In this document: positions 53,468 to 61,223 of the stretch, piece after piece | Layout of the letters: each line of letters begins with the position of its first letter | Numbering within the stretch: position 1 is the stretch's first letter | IMG/VR virus record: IMGVR_UViG_3300023174_002543 | Coordinates: 251,664-315,663 of that record | Reading direction: 5' to 3' (one strand) | DNA: 64,000 bases | Source: a virus | Program-made: the position numbers and the translations under genes | Notes under the pieces: model-generated | The model's input: only the letters and a program-made list of their open reading frames with translations | Told to the model about the DNA's origin: nothing | The model's database searches: none

Positions 53468-54228
53468 TAACCTTGAATCCAAGTCAATGGTTGGCTATAG
53501 TCTACGTAATTCTTTAAGTCTAATAATAACTGGTCTTGCATTGCTTTGGCTTCTGACTTAAGTGCAGTTCCATTTAATGTAGATCCACCACCTGGTCCTG
53601 CAATAGTACCAAATTTTTCACGTGCTTCGCCTATAGTTAGTTTAAGTTGGCTAAGTGTCCAATCTCCAATCCAAACGCCTGCACCCGGGTCTTGTAATAA
53701 TTCTGACTCAGGTCTTTGAGTATCGGCCCAAACTAATATTTGTTCACCGGAACCTTTGATGTTTCGTACTAAACGAATTTGTTTTGTTACAGGATTGAAT
53801 GTGTAAACAATATATCCACCAAACATACGTGCGGCTAGTTCGATATACCCTGCATAAAAATCATAGGTTGCTAAACCGCCGGCGGCATTATAATTAAGCA
53901 AATATGTATTGAGAATAGCACTTGAAAATGGATCAAAACTACTAGCAGCTGGTCCTGTTTCTAGACCAATTGTTCTACGAAATACTTGTCTAACATTTAT
54001 AAATTCAGGAGGCAAGGTATAAGTATCTACCCCTGATTGCAACGTCATTAATGTGTATGATTCAACAGTAGCATTTTGAGCACGTTGGCGATATATTTTA
54101 ACTGAATATCCATACGCAGCCTCAAAGTGCTCAGGACCAATTTCTAAATCAATAATACCGTCACCTAAACGATATCGTAAACTTTGATATAATTCTTGTT
54201 TAAGTTCTTCTAAACTTTTTGTAGCCAT
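53467..54228 (-). CDS. Neck/head-tail adaptor protein, gp13-like candidate
   Basis: 253 residues. The N-terminal helix LKQELYQSLRYRLGDGIIDL is typical of neck adaptors. Beta-rich centre (VDTYTLPPEFINVRQVFRR, YIVYTFNPVTKQIRLVRN) and helical end (AKAMQDQLLLDLKNY). The gp14 and gp15 genes are close by on the opposite strand. Assignment to gp13 is by context and pattern. Translation may be switched by the hairpin at 54233-54261. Confidence 0.6.
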   Translation of the reverse strand: MATKSLEELKQELYQSLRYRLGDGIIDLEIGPEHFEAAYGYSVKIYRQRAQNATVESYTLMTLQSGVDTYTLPPEFINVRQVFRRTIGLETGPAASSFDPFSSAILNTYLLNYNAAGGLATYDFYAGYIELAARMFGGYIVYTFNPVTKQIRLVRNIKGSGEQILVWADTQRPESELLQDPGAGVWIGDWTLSQLKLTIGEAREKFGTIAGPGGGSTLNGTALKSEAKAMQDQLLLDLKNYVDYSQPLTWIQG

Positions 54229-54232
54229 GTAA

Positions 54233-54261
54233 ATCTCCAGATAATGTATTTATCTGGAGAT
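54233..54261 (-). promoter_or_regulatory. Late promoter in a 12-bp SD-masking hairpin
   Basis: Perfect 12-bp stem ATCTCCAGATAA/TTATCTGGAGAT with a 5-base loop. GGAG (54235-54238) lies in the right arm; the late box GATAAATA (54247-54254) lies in the left arm and loop. Late RNA begins past the left arm and leaves GGAG free; read-through RNA folds. Confidence 0.75.
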
Positions 54262-54270
54262 CCGGGTACA

Positions 54271-54717
54271 TTACAAATCGCCGTCTTTACGATTCTCAGA
54301 GTGATATGCATCAAATGAACCACCGGGATAGCGTGATTCTAGTTTCTTTACATTCTCTGCAATAACTTCATTGGGGTCTAGATTAAGTGCCCTACAAGCA
54401 TTAATCCAGTACCACATAACATCACCCAACTCTCGTTTCATGTGAAACACATTTTCATCAGTTAGTGCTTTACCTTGAAAGAAAATCTTTTTAGGAATCT
54501 CAATAAATTCCCCTGACTCAGCAGCAAGTCCTAAACATGCGGTTAACAATAAAGGAACATTAACGTTAGGTCCATGTTTCATTTGATTATCATTTAAATC
54601 TAGTTCATAGTTTGCATCTATGCGATCCAATGTATCTATGAATGTAGTTAAATCATTGCTTGCTTGACTTGTCACCGCCTCTACAAAATCCGCGTACTTG
54701 TTCAAATCAATATTCAT
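54271..54717 (-). CDS. mazG: MazG-like nucleotide pyrophosphohydrolase
   Basis: 148 residues. Metal-binding ExxE (E67/E70 in AAESGEFIEI) and ExxD (E96/D99 in KRELGDVMWYW), the all-alpha NTP-PPase signature. Phage MazG proteins hydrolyse dNTPs or alarmone-related nucleotides. Overlaps the stop of the 59-residue membrane gene (ATGA). Confidence 0.9.
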   Translation of the reverse strand: MNIDLNKYADFVEAVTSQASNDLTTFIDTLDRIDANYELDLNDNQMKHGPNVNVPLLLTACLGLAAESGEFIEIPKKIFFQGKALTDENVFHMKRELGDVMWYWINACRALNLDPNEVIAENVKKLESRYPGGSFDAYHSENRKDGDL

Positions 54718-54893
54718 GGCATATTCCAGGCATCAAATACAATAACAGTACCTACAAAAATTTGCACAAGACCAGTACTAGGTTGACCATAACCAAGTAA
54801 AGACATTATACCACTTAGTATACTAAGTGTACCCAATGAATATCCAATTTTTTTACGGTTTTCAGTAAACCAAAATACAAATTTATCAATCAT
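54714..54893 (-). CDS. 59-residue two-TM membrane protein
   Basis: My translation: MIDKFVFWFTENRKKIGYSL then GTLSILSGIMSLLGYGQPST then GLVQIFVGTVIVFDAWNMP. Two hydrophobic segments (about 17-35, 41-54). ATG overlaps the 60-residue gene stop and its TGA overlaps mazG start (both ATGA), so coupling on both sides supports it. Function unknown. Confidence 0.7.
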   Translation of the reverse strand: MIDKFVFWFTENRKKIGYSLGTLSILSGIMSLLGYGQPSTGLVQIFVGTVIVFDAWNMP

Positions 54894-55072
54894 TTCAATA
54901 ACTCCTTAAACATTTGTTTTCTGCCTTGCACACCAATTTGATTATCAAATATTTCTTTAACACGTTGCATCATAGCACATGCCAACATTAGCATTTCCTC
55001 GTCATTATCAGTTAATTGTATACACTTATTAACTGGTTCCATCATTTCTATCATTCGTTTTTCTATATCCAT
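54890..55072 (-). CDS. Small helical protein
   Basis: 60 residues, Met/Glu/Leu-rich helix (MLMLACAMMQRVKEIFDNQI). Overlaps both neighbours (TAATG and ATGA). Unrecognised. Confidence 0.55.
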   Translation of the reverse strand: MDIEKRMIEMMEPVNKCIQLTDNDEEMLMLACAMMQRVKEIFDNQIGVQGRKQMFKELLK

Positions 55073-56229
55073 TAGAACGCCTTTAAAATAATCATATTTT
55101 CATTAAAGCGTCCTGTTGGTACAGTACCTACTGCTTTAATATCTTTAAAATATTTACGTGCCGCGGGCTTACTTCCCATAATTTCTTTAATTTGTTCGCC
55201 GGGTTTACGTAGTGTTTTAATTTCACTGGTAGTATTATCAAATCCAAGAATCGTATTACCTTTTACAGTAAACGCTTTTGAATAATCATCTGCAATATAG
55301 TGATGCAATTTACGCCTTGCAGTGTCATAGACCCATGCCTCGCTTGCACCATGCAACTTAGTTGGATGTACACTAATCAAGTCAAGTTTATTAGCAGGTT
55401 CTTTAAACTCTTTCAAGTACTTAAGTTTGCTAACAATCTTTTCTACAGGCACTGCCTTCTTTTTGCGAGGTGCTTTACTTGCTTTCTTAATGCTAATATA
55501 ACTATTGAGGTCACTTAGTACCTGTTCAATGAATTTAAGTGTATTACGTAATTGGACCTTACCTAAATTGCCATAAGCCTCTTTAAGTTCTTTGTCATCA
55601 GTTTCGGATACTTCCTCAAATTCTAATTGTTTCTTCTTCCATATCTCAACAATCAATGGAATATGTTGTGGCATGACATTAAATTTTGCAACTAAATCAA
55701 CTGTCTTTTGCGTTACTTTACCTTCAGTAATAAATTCATCAAAAATGCCTTCAAGTTCACCTGCCGCATCACGTGCTTTTTCACGCATCAATTCCTGAAT
55801 GTTAGGGCGATTACTAGGTGCTACTTCTTTTTCAATGACTTCTGGTTTGTTCACTACTTTAACTAGTCGGCTAATTTCATTTTGTAATGTAAGTTCTTCA
55901 TGCTCGGTTAATTCTAATCCACGCAATGTCATGCGGGCAAGCCAACACAATGTCATTAAAAATTCTTTTTCATCAACCTTGCGAATAATCTTGGCATCAG
56001 ACTCACGATTATTGTGGTCTAAATATTGTGCTAGTAGTTCTTTGGCGTCTTTTTTTCCATAGAAACGATTGTACCATGTAAAACCATATGTAAGTGCGAC
56101 TGTACGACTTCCGCCCTCAGGTTGAACTGGAAAAAAGGGCTCGTCACCCATATACTTTGTATCAGCATCACGCGGATTCAATGCTTTGATAAAGTGGTCT
56201 GATGTTGCTTTGGGTTTACGTGTTGCCAT
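55072..56229 (-). CDS. Hypothetical T4-like phage protein
   Basis: 385 residues from ATG 56229, chosen for AGGAG; the longer ATG at 56283 lies in the promoter. HFIKALNPRDADTKYMGDEP opens, a helical middle and a Lys-rich linker (SKAPRKKKAVPVEKIVSK) follow, then a C-terminal beta domain (SEAWVYDTARRKLHHYIADD, ILGFDNTTSEIKTL). I recall similar proteins in other T4-like phages; function unknown. The sigma70 promoter upstream suggests early expression with the 60-, 59-residue and mazG genes. Confidence 0.6.
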   Translation of the reverse strand: MATRKPKATSDHFIKALNPRDADTKYMGDEPFFPVQPEGGSRTVALTYGFTWYNRFYGKKDAKELLAQYLDHNNRESDAKIIRKVDEKEFLMTLCWLARMTLRGLELTEHEELTLQNEISRLVKVVNKPEVIEKEVAPSNRPNIQELMREKARDAAGELEGIFDEFITEGKVTQKTVDLVAKFNVMPQHIPLIVEIWKKKQLEFEEVSETDDKELKEAYGNLGKVQLRNTLKFIEQVLSDLNSYISIKKASKAPRKKKAVPVEKIVSKLKYLKEFKEPANKLDLISVHPTKLHGASEAWVYDTARRKLHHYIADDYSKAFTVKGNTILGFDNTTSEIKTLRKPGEQIKEIMGSKPAARKYFKDIKAVGTVPTGRFNENMIILKAF

Positions 56230-56254
56230 AAATACTCCTGTTACGATAAGACAT

Positions 56255-56283
56255 ATTATACGATATATCCTATTTATTGTCAA
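56255..56283 (-). promoter_or_regulatory. Consensus sigma70 promoter
   Basis: TTGACA, 17 bases, TATAAT, 25 bases before ATG 56229 with AGGAG. Drives the 385-residue to mazG operon. Confidence 0.9.
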
Positions 56284-56320
56284 GCCTAAAAAGGTAATAC
56301 TTACTTACTACAAATGGGCT

Positions 56321-56328
56321 GATAAATA
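56321..56328 (+). promoter_or_regulatory. T4-type late promoter for gp14-gp15-nudix
   Basis: GATAAATA on the plus strand, 21 bases before ATG 56350; divergent to the sigma70 promoter. Only a weak CGGA serves as SD. Confidence 0.75.
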
Positions 56329-56349
56329 CTAGATATATCGGATACAAAC

Positions 56350-58266
56350 ATGCCTAGACTCTCCTTATACCGTAGTGAAAAATCAAATGATTATAGATTT
56401 TTTGACAGAACCATAGCAGAAATGCTAGATGTTGGTGCGACTGATTTGTACATTCACAAGTACAAGGGTATCCAAGACAATGGTCCTACTGATAGCTTGA
56501 GTACTCCTAGACAAACTAGTACCGATCCAACAAAGATACAAGACTTATTATTCTTAGAGAATCGTGACCGTGTATATGACAAAGACATTTATAGATTGCG
56601 AGGGCACTATAATGTTCAAAACTTGGATTTTGATTTAAGTCAGTTTGGATTATTCCTCAATAATGATACAATTTTTATCACAGTACATTATAATAAGATG
56701 ATAGAAATTGTTGGACGTAAATTAATGGTTGGTGACGTTATTGAATTACCTCATCTAACAGATTATCATCCATTAAATGAAACAATACCCACTAGTTTAC
56801 GCAGATATTATCAAATTACAGATGGTAACTTTGCCAGCGAAGGATTTAGTAATACTTGGTATGCACATTTATGGCGTATTAAATGTGAGCCATTAGTAGA
56901 TACTCAGGAGTTTAGTAATATTCTTAAGCAACCAACAAGTACAGATAATTATCTAGGTGACTGGAATAAGACAGCCACATATGTCCCGGGATATGTAGTT
57001 AGTTATGGTAATAAAAATTATATCTCCCAACAAAATGTACCAGTAGGTACACCTTGTACAAAAATAGATCCATATACAGGGACATACGTAGTTAATTCAC
57101 CGTTCTGGGCACTAGATACCGCAGACAATTTAAAAGATATATTAGGTAGATATAATCAAAACATTGAAGTAAATGACGCACTGGTCGCAGAAGCTACTAG
57201 AATTCTTCCTAGTTCAGGGTACGATAGGCGTCAATTATATCTTGTACCGACTGATCCTAGTACAAGACAGCCGCAATTACCTAAGGGTATATTAACTAGC
57301 AAGGGTGCTCCATTAACCGCAACAGTTCAAATGGTTCAAGGATCAAGATATAGTCCTAGCCCTGGTATCATTATTGGTGCTGGTGCATTGAAAAACTTTT
57401 TAGACCAACCAATCGGCAGTAGTGATTTATTAAAAGCCTTTATGAAGATGACATTAGAGGTTGAACAAGTTGAGCCTGATAGATTAGACACTGGTGGTGG
57501 CCAAGTGTCAGGTGATTTTGTTATTGCCGCAAGTGCAACTGCATTAATTGATAGACCATACGGCACAAGTGATAATACATATTCAGTTTCTAGTGATTAT
57601 CCAAGTAGCATTGTAACCACGGTTGTTGCTCCTGCAGGTGCTACAGTTATTAATGTATTAGAATCTCCCAAAGATGCACATCCAGGTATTGATTTAACTG
57701 CAACCATTACTACATTGAATGGTCAAACCGCTGAAGTATTTGATACCGGTACAGTAATTGTAAGTAGAGATTTAGTTAATAAAACGTTTACAATAAATAA
57801 ACCAACATTGTTTGCAATGCCAGTTAACACAACAATTACTATTGCGGGTCGTAGTTTTACCGGTACAATAACAGAAGAAATGGATTATCGTGCTGACGCT
57901 GATCCAAGATTCAACTATGTTGTAAATTATACTCCAACAGGATTTGGTTATTCTGGTGGATACATGACAGGTGACGGGACTGCACCCAATGGATTACCTT
58001 TTGAATCAGGAATAACATTTCCTAATAATCCTGCATTAGGTGATTACTTCTTAAGAACAGATTATCTTCCACAGACTATGTATCGTTATGATGGTAGTTT
58101 ATGGGTACAAATAAGTAAAAATGTACGTGCTAGTGTTGGACCAAATAGTAATCAAACACAAATGGGTTCATTTATTAATAATACTGCAACTACAACGTTG
58201 ACTGATGGTACTGTAATTCCACAAAGTCAAGCACTATCATCACTATTCAAAATAACACCAGATTAA
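56350..58266 (+). CDS. 14: Neck protein, gp14-like, with C-terminal extension
   Basis: 638 residues. The first 230 residues carry the gp14 pattern: YRFFDRTIAEMLDVGATDLY, DIYRLRGHYNVQNLDFDLSQ, FGLFLNNDTIFITVHYN, VGDVIELPHL and WYAHLWRIKCEPLVD. T4 gp14 has 256 residues, so the remaining 400 (chitin-binding-like NWNKTATYVPGYVVSYGNKN, then linkers) are extra. It joins head to tail with gp13 and gp15. Followed 8 bases later by gp15. Confidence 0.8.
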   Translation: MPRLSLYRSEKSNDYRFFDRTIAEMLDVGATDLYIHKYKGIQDNGPTDSLSTPRQTSTDPTKIQDLLFLENRDRVYDKDIYRLRGHYNVQNLDFDLSQFGLFLNNDTIFITVHYNKMIEIVGRKLMVGDVIELPHLTDYHPLNETIPTSLRRYYQITDGNFASEGFSNTWYAHLWRIKCEPLVDTQEFSNILKQPTSTDNYLGDWNKTATYVPGYVVSYGNKNYISQQNVPVGTPCTKIDPYTGTYVVNSPFWALDTADNLKDILGRYNQNIEVNDALVAEATRILPSSGYDRRQLYLVPTDPSTRQPQLPKGILTSKGAPLTATVQMVQGSRYSPSPGIIIGAGALKNFLDQPIGSSDLLKAFMKMTLEVEQVEPDRLDTGGGQVSGDFVIAASATALIDRPYGTSDNTYSVSSDYPSSIVTTVVAPAGATVINVLESPKDAHPGIDLTATITTLNGQTAEVFDTGTVIVSRDLVNKTFTINKPTLFAMPVNTTITIAGRSFTGTITEEMDYRADADPRFNYVVNYTPTGFGYSGGYMTGDGTAPNGLPFESGITFPNNPALGDYFLRTDYLPQTMYRYDGSLWVQISKNVRASVGPNSNQTQMGSFINNTATTTLTDGTVIPQSQALSSLFKITPD

Positions 58267-58274
58267 GGTAAACA

Positions 58275-59654
58275 ATGGCACAATATTTTTATGACCAACA
58301 GATACGTAGATTTTTGATTCAATTTGCAAGAATCTTTAGTGACTGGAATGTAACTAAAGGAAACGATCCTGCAGGAAATCCAATCATTGTGCGTGTACCT
58401 ATTCAGTATGGTGATCAAAGTCGTCAAACCGCAGTGATTCAAGCAAACAACAGTTCTAGTACTATGCCAAGCGCACCGATGATTACATATTATATCACCG
58501 GTTTAGAATACGACCAAAAGCGTACACAGGATCCATATTTTATTGATAAAGTCAGTGTTCGACAGCGCACGTTTAATCAAACAACACAAAGTTATGAACA
58601 AACTCAGGGACAAGCATTTACTGTTGAACGTGTTATGCCTGTGCCATACACACTAAAAGTTACTGTAGATTTTTGGACTAGTAATTATAATCAAAAATTA
58701 GAACTCATAGAACAGTTAGGTGTGTTATTTAACCCTGCAATGGAAATACAAAGTACAGATAACTTTATTGATTGGACTAGTTTAAGTGTTATATACCAAG
58801 ATGGATTGACTTTTAGTAGTAGGACTGTGGCACCAACCACAGGTAATCCAATCGATATTATGACATGGAAGTTCTATATGCCTATATGGTTAAGTACACC
58901 TGCTAAAGTTAAGAAACTCGGTGTCATTCATAAAATCATTGCAAGTATCTTTAAAGGTAATGCACTTACCGATATGCAAGATGACCATTTGTTATTGGGT
59001 ACAAGACAAAAGATTACACCATACGGATATAAATTATTATTGATAGGTAATACATTACAGATATTACCAGCTAATCAAACATTCTACCCAGACAATAGCG
59101 CAATTGATTTACCACCTAATCCTAATACTGCATTATATTGGACTAGTGTATTGAATGTGTATGGCACGGTAAGACCGGGAATCAGCCAAATATGGTTACA
59201 GAATCCATATATGGATACTGATATTGTAGGTACTATTAATTATAATGCAGACGATGATAGATTATTAATATTCAATATTGATACTGATACATTGCCGTTG
59301 AACACCTTAAAATCAGTTGACAGTATTATCAATCCGCAACTCAAAGGTCCCGGGCATGGTTTGCCTAATGTTGCTTCGGGACAACGGTACCTGATTGTAG
59401 AACCTATAGGTAGTACCATTAACGCTAGTGTAGATTATAGTGTATGGGGTAGTATAGTAGCAAATGCAAATGATATTATTGAGTATAATAGCACAGCTAG
59501 TAAGTGGGAAATTAGTTTTGACAGTAGTGCAGAAACTATTGTCGAATACGTTACTAATCTTACTTCAGGTGTGCAATATAGATTTGCAAATAATACTTGG
59601 ATGAAATCATTTGAAGGTTGGTATGAAGAAGGTGATTACAACATAGTAATTTAA
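58275..59654 (+). CDS. 15: Tail completion and sheath stabiliser, gp15-like
   Basis: 459 residues. QYFYDQQIRRFLIQFARIFS, IIVRVPIQYGDQSRQ, PVPYTLKVTVDFWTSNYNQK, LELIEQLGVLFNP, and MTWKFYMPIWL follow T4 gp15 (272 residues), with a longer C-terminal region. It caps the tail for head joining. It lies between gp14 and Nudix on the only plus-strand structural operon. Confidence 0.85.
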   Translation: MAQYFYDQQIRRFLIQFARIFSDWNVTKGNDPAGNPIIVRVPIQYGDQSRQTAVIQANNSSSTMPSAPMITYYITGLEYDQKRTQDPYFIDKVSVRQRTFNQTTQSYEQTQGQAFTVERVMPVPYTLKVTVDFWTSNYNQKLELIEQLGVLFNPAMEIQSTDNFIDWTSLSVIYQDGLTFSSRTVAPTTGNPIDIMTWKFYMPIWLSTPAKVKKLGVIHKIIASIFKGNALTDMQDDHLLLGTRQKITPYGYKLLLIGNTLQILPANQTFYPDNSAIDLPPNPNTALYWTSVLNVYGTVRPGISQIWLQNPYMDTDIVGTINYNADDDRLLIFNIDTDTLPLNTLKSVDSIINPQLKGPGHGLPNVASGQRYLIVEPIGSTINASVDYSVWGSIVANANDIIEYNSTASKWEISFDSSAETIVEYVTNLTSGVQYRFANNTWMKSFEGWYEEGDYNIVI

Positions 59655-59659
59655 TGGAT

Positions 59660-59695
59660 ATATTCATCTATGATAAATCATAGTATGATGAATAT
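59660..59695 (+). promoter_or_regulatory. Hairpin covering the Nudix start codons
   Basis: ATATTCAT (59660-59667) pairs with ATGAATAT (59688-59695) and CTATGAT (59668-59674) with ATCATAG (59677-59683), with a 4-base bulge. All three candidate ATG codons (59670, 59685, 59688) lie inside. No SD is seen. Confidence 0.55.
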
Positions 59696-60101
59696 TTCAG
59701 GTGGTGTTTTCTTTTACGCACAACACACTAAAAGATTTTTATACTTGTTACGCAATGATCCTAGGAACGTAGGTAACTGGGGAATTCCAGGTGGAAAAAT
59801 AGAAGAAGATGAAACATTATTAGATGGTGTTACACGTGAGTGTATGGAAGAAATAGGTTACTTTCCTAATGACGCTAAACTTGTACCTATACAAAAGTTC
59901 ATCAATAATAAATTTGTCTATCATACATTTTTCTGCAAGATAGAAGAAGAATTTATTCCTATACTTAATAATGAACACAGCGGTTATTGCTGGATAGATT
60001 ATGAACAGTATCCAAAGCCAATGCATCCGGGATTATTTAATACAATCAACTTTGATGTTGTACAAGATAAATTAAAAGAGTTGGTTAAAAAAGGGTCCTA
60101 A
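59670..60101 (+). CDS. Nudix hydrolase
   Basis: 143 residues. The Nudix box runs G42 to Y64, with GX5E (G42/E48), REC (56-58), EE (60-61) and G63. It hydrolyses a nucleoside diphosphate linked to X, possibly dNTP cleaning, NAD(P) or mRNA cap-like 5' ends. Starts at 59670, 59685 or 59688 are possible; all are in the hairpin above. The TAA stop is in the loop of the terminator. Confidence 0.9.
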   Translation: MINHSMMNISGGVFFYAQHTKRFLYLLRNDPRNVGNWGIPGGKIEEDETLLDGVTRECMEEIGYFPNDAKLVPIQKFINNKFVYHTFFCKIEEEFIPILNNEHSGYCWIDYEQYPKPMHPGLFNTINFDVVQDKLKELVKKGS

Positions 60102-60112
60102 GACCCTTTTTT
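60087..60112. terminator. Bidirectional rho-independent terminator
   Basis: Perfect 11-bp stem AAAAAAGGGTC/GACCCTTTTTT with a 4-base loop between the plus Nudix gene and the minus 333-residue gene; U tracts on both strands. Confidence 0.95.
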
Positions 60113-60128
60113 GTTGTGCTTAAATTAA

Positions 60129-61130
60129 TTAAGCGTTGTCAATCTTTACAGAAGTATTTAATACTGCAGCATCAAAAGACCACGGTACACTTGAATTAGT
60201 AGCAAATTGTGTACCTGTGCCACGTGTTAGTGTACAACGACGGGCTCCAATTTTAGTAACAAAATATGTACCGCCTGCGCTATCTGTAGCACCAATAGTC
60301 ATTTTACCGGTATCTGTTGCTGCAGATGAAGACAATGCGCTAGACTTTAATTCGCAAATTGCAGTACCCGATGTAGTTTTAACTTTGAAACGTTTGGTGC
60401 TACGTTGTTTAATGATATCTGCAGGTTGTGCATTTGTGATAGCATCAGAAATTTTAGCATAACAGAAAATTGCATTTTCTTGATTAGTACTTGAACCAAT
60501 TGCACCTGTATCAGCAGTCAACACGATTGTACCTGCTGGCGGTGTAAAAGCTGCACCGTTAGCTAACGTAACTGTAAATGTTTCACCACCGCCGTAACCA
60601 GAACCTTTTTCATTGATAACTGTGTTAACAATTTTTAATTGAATGTCAACCGTAAATGTGGCTGCTCCGGAACCTGTTCTTCTAGTAAGAGCAACGGTTT
60701 GCAAGTCTGTTAACAATGAAGTTGTACTACCCGGGGCTGTTACTGTGAATAAAGCATTTGCTGCAGCTAAACTACCAACAGTAACTATTAATCCTGGAAT
60801 ACTAGCATATTCGTATGTTTCACCGGTGACTAGTCCAGCTTTGCCAGCTCCGGTTGTAACTGCTGCCGCACCAAAGTAGTTTGTCCAAGTTGCTTGGACG
60901 CCGCCCGGTAATGTTGGAGCTGGTAATTGTAAGCCTGCTAACGGAGCGGCTGCGCCACCTGCTGTTGATAACCATGAACCACGATTAGACCAGTTAATTG
61001 ATGCAATACCTTCGCCACCGATTTTATCGTCTGCTGGAGTGATTTGATTACCATTTTCATCAACAGTTAATTGTTGACCACCGGTACCGATGTTGCGGTT
61101 ACCGAAATATTTTTGATTGATTTTTGCCAT
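60129..61130 (-). CDS. Structural (head-decoration or capsid-associated) protein
   Basis: 333 residues. MAKINQKYFGNRNIG opens, then beta-rich, Ala/Thr/Gly-rich sequence (NEKGSGYGGGETFTVTLANG) and a compact C-terminal half (RRCTLTRGTGTQFATNSSVP). I recall this N-terminus in virion proteins of many marine phages, with no firm role. It has its own late promoter, a structured leader and AAAGGA. Confidence 0.6.
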   Translation of the reverse strand: MAKINQKYFGNRNIGTGGQQLTVDENGNQITPADDKIGGEGIASINWSNRGSWLSTAGGAAAPLAGLQLPAPTLPGGVQATWTNYFGAAAVTTGAGKAGLVTGETYEYASIPGLIVTVGSLAAANALFTVTAPGSTTSLLTDLQTVALTRRTGSGAATFTVDIQLKIVNTVINEKGSGYGGGETFTVTLANGAAFTPPAGTIVLTADTGAIGSSTNQENAIFCYAKISDAITNAQPADIIKQRSTKRFKVKTTSGTAICELKSSALSSSAATDTGKMTIGATDSAGGTYFVTKIGARRCTLTRGTGTQFATNSSVPWSFDAAVLNTSVKIDNA

Positions 61131-61165
61131 TTTATTTTTCCTTTATGTTATGGGCGTTCTAGGCC

Positions 61166-61186
61166 TACGCAGTGGCGTTCTGCGTA
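61166..61186 (-). promoter_or_regulatory. Leader hairpin of the 333-residue gene
   Basis: Perfect 7-bp stem TACGCAG/CTGCGTA with a 7-base loop in the roughly 80-base leader between the late box and SD; a second short CTCT/AGAG stem is next to it. Confidence 0.5.
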
Positions 61187-61212
61187 AACTCTCGTTTTAA
61201 GAGCGAACTATG

Positions 61213-61220
61213 TATTTATC
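61213..61220 (-). promoter_or_regulatory. T4-type late promoter with long leader
   Basis: GATAAATA, 82 bases before ATG 61130, the longest leader among the late genes here. Confidence 0.75.
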
Positions 61221-61223
61221 TTT

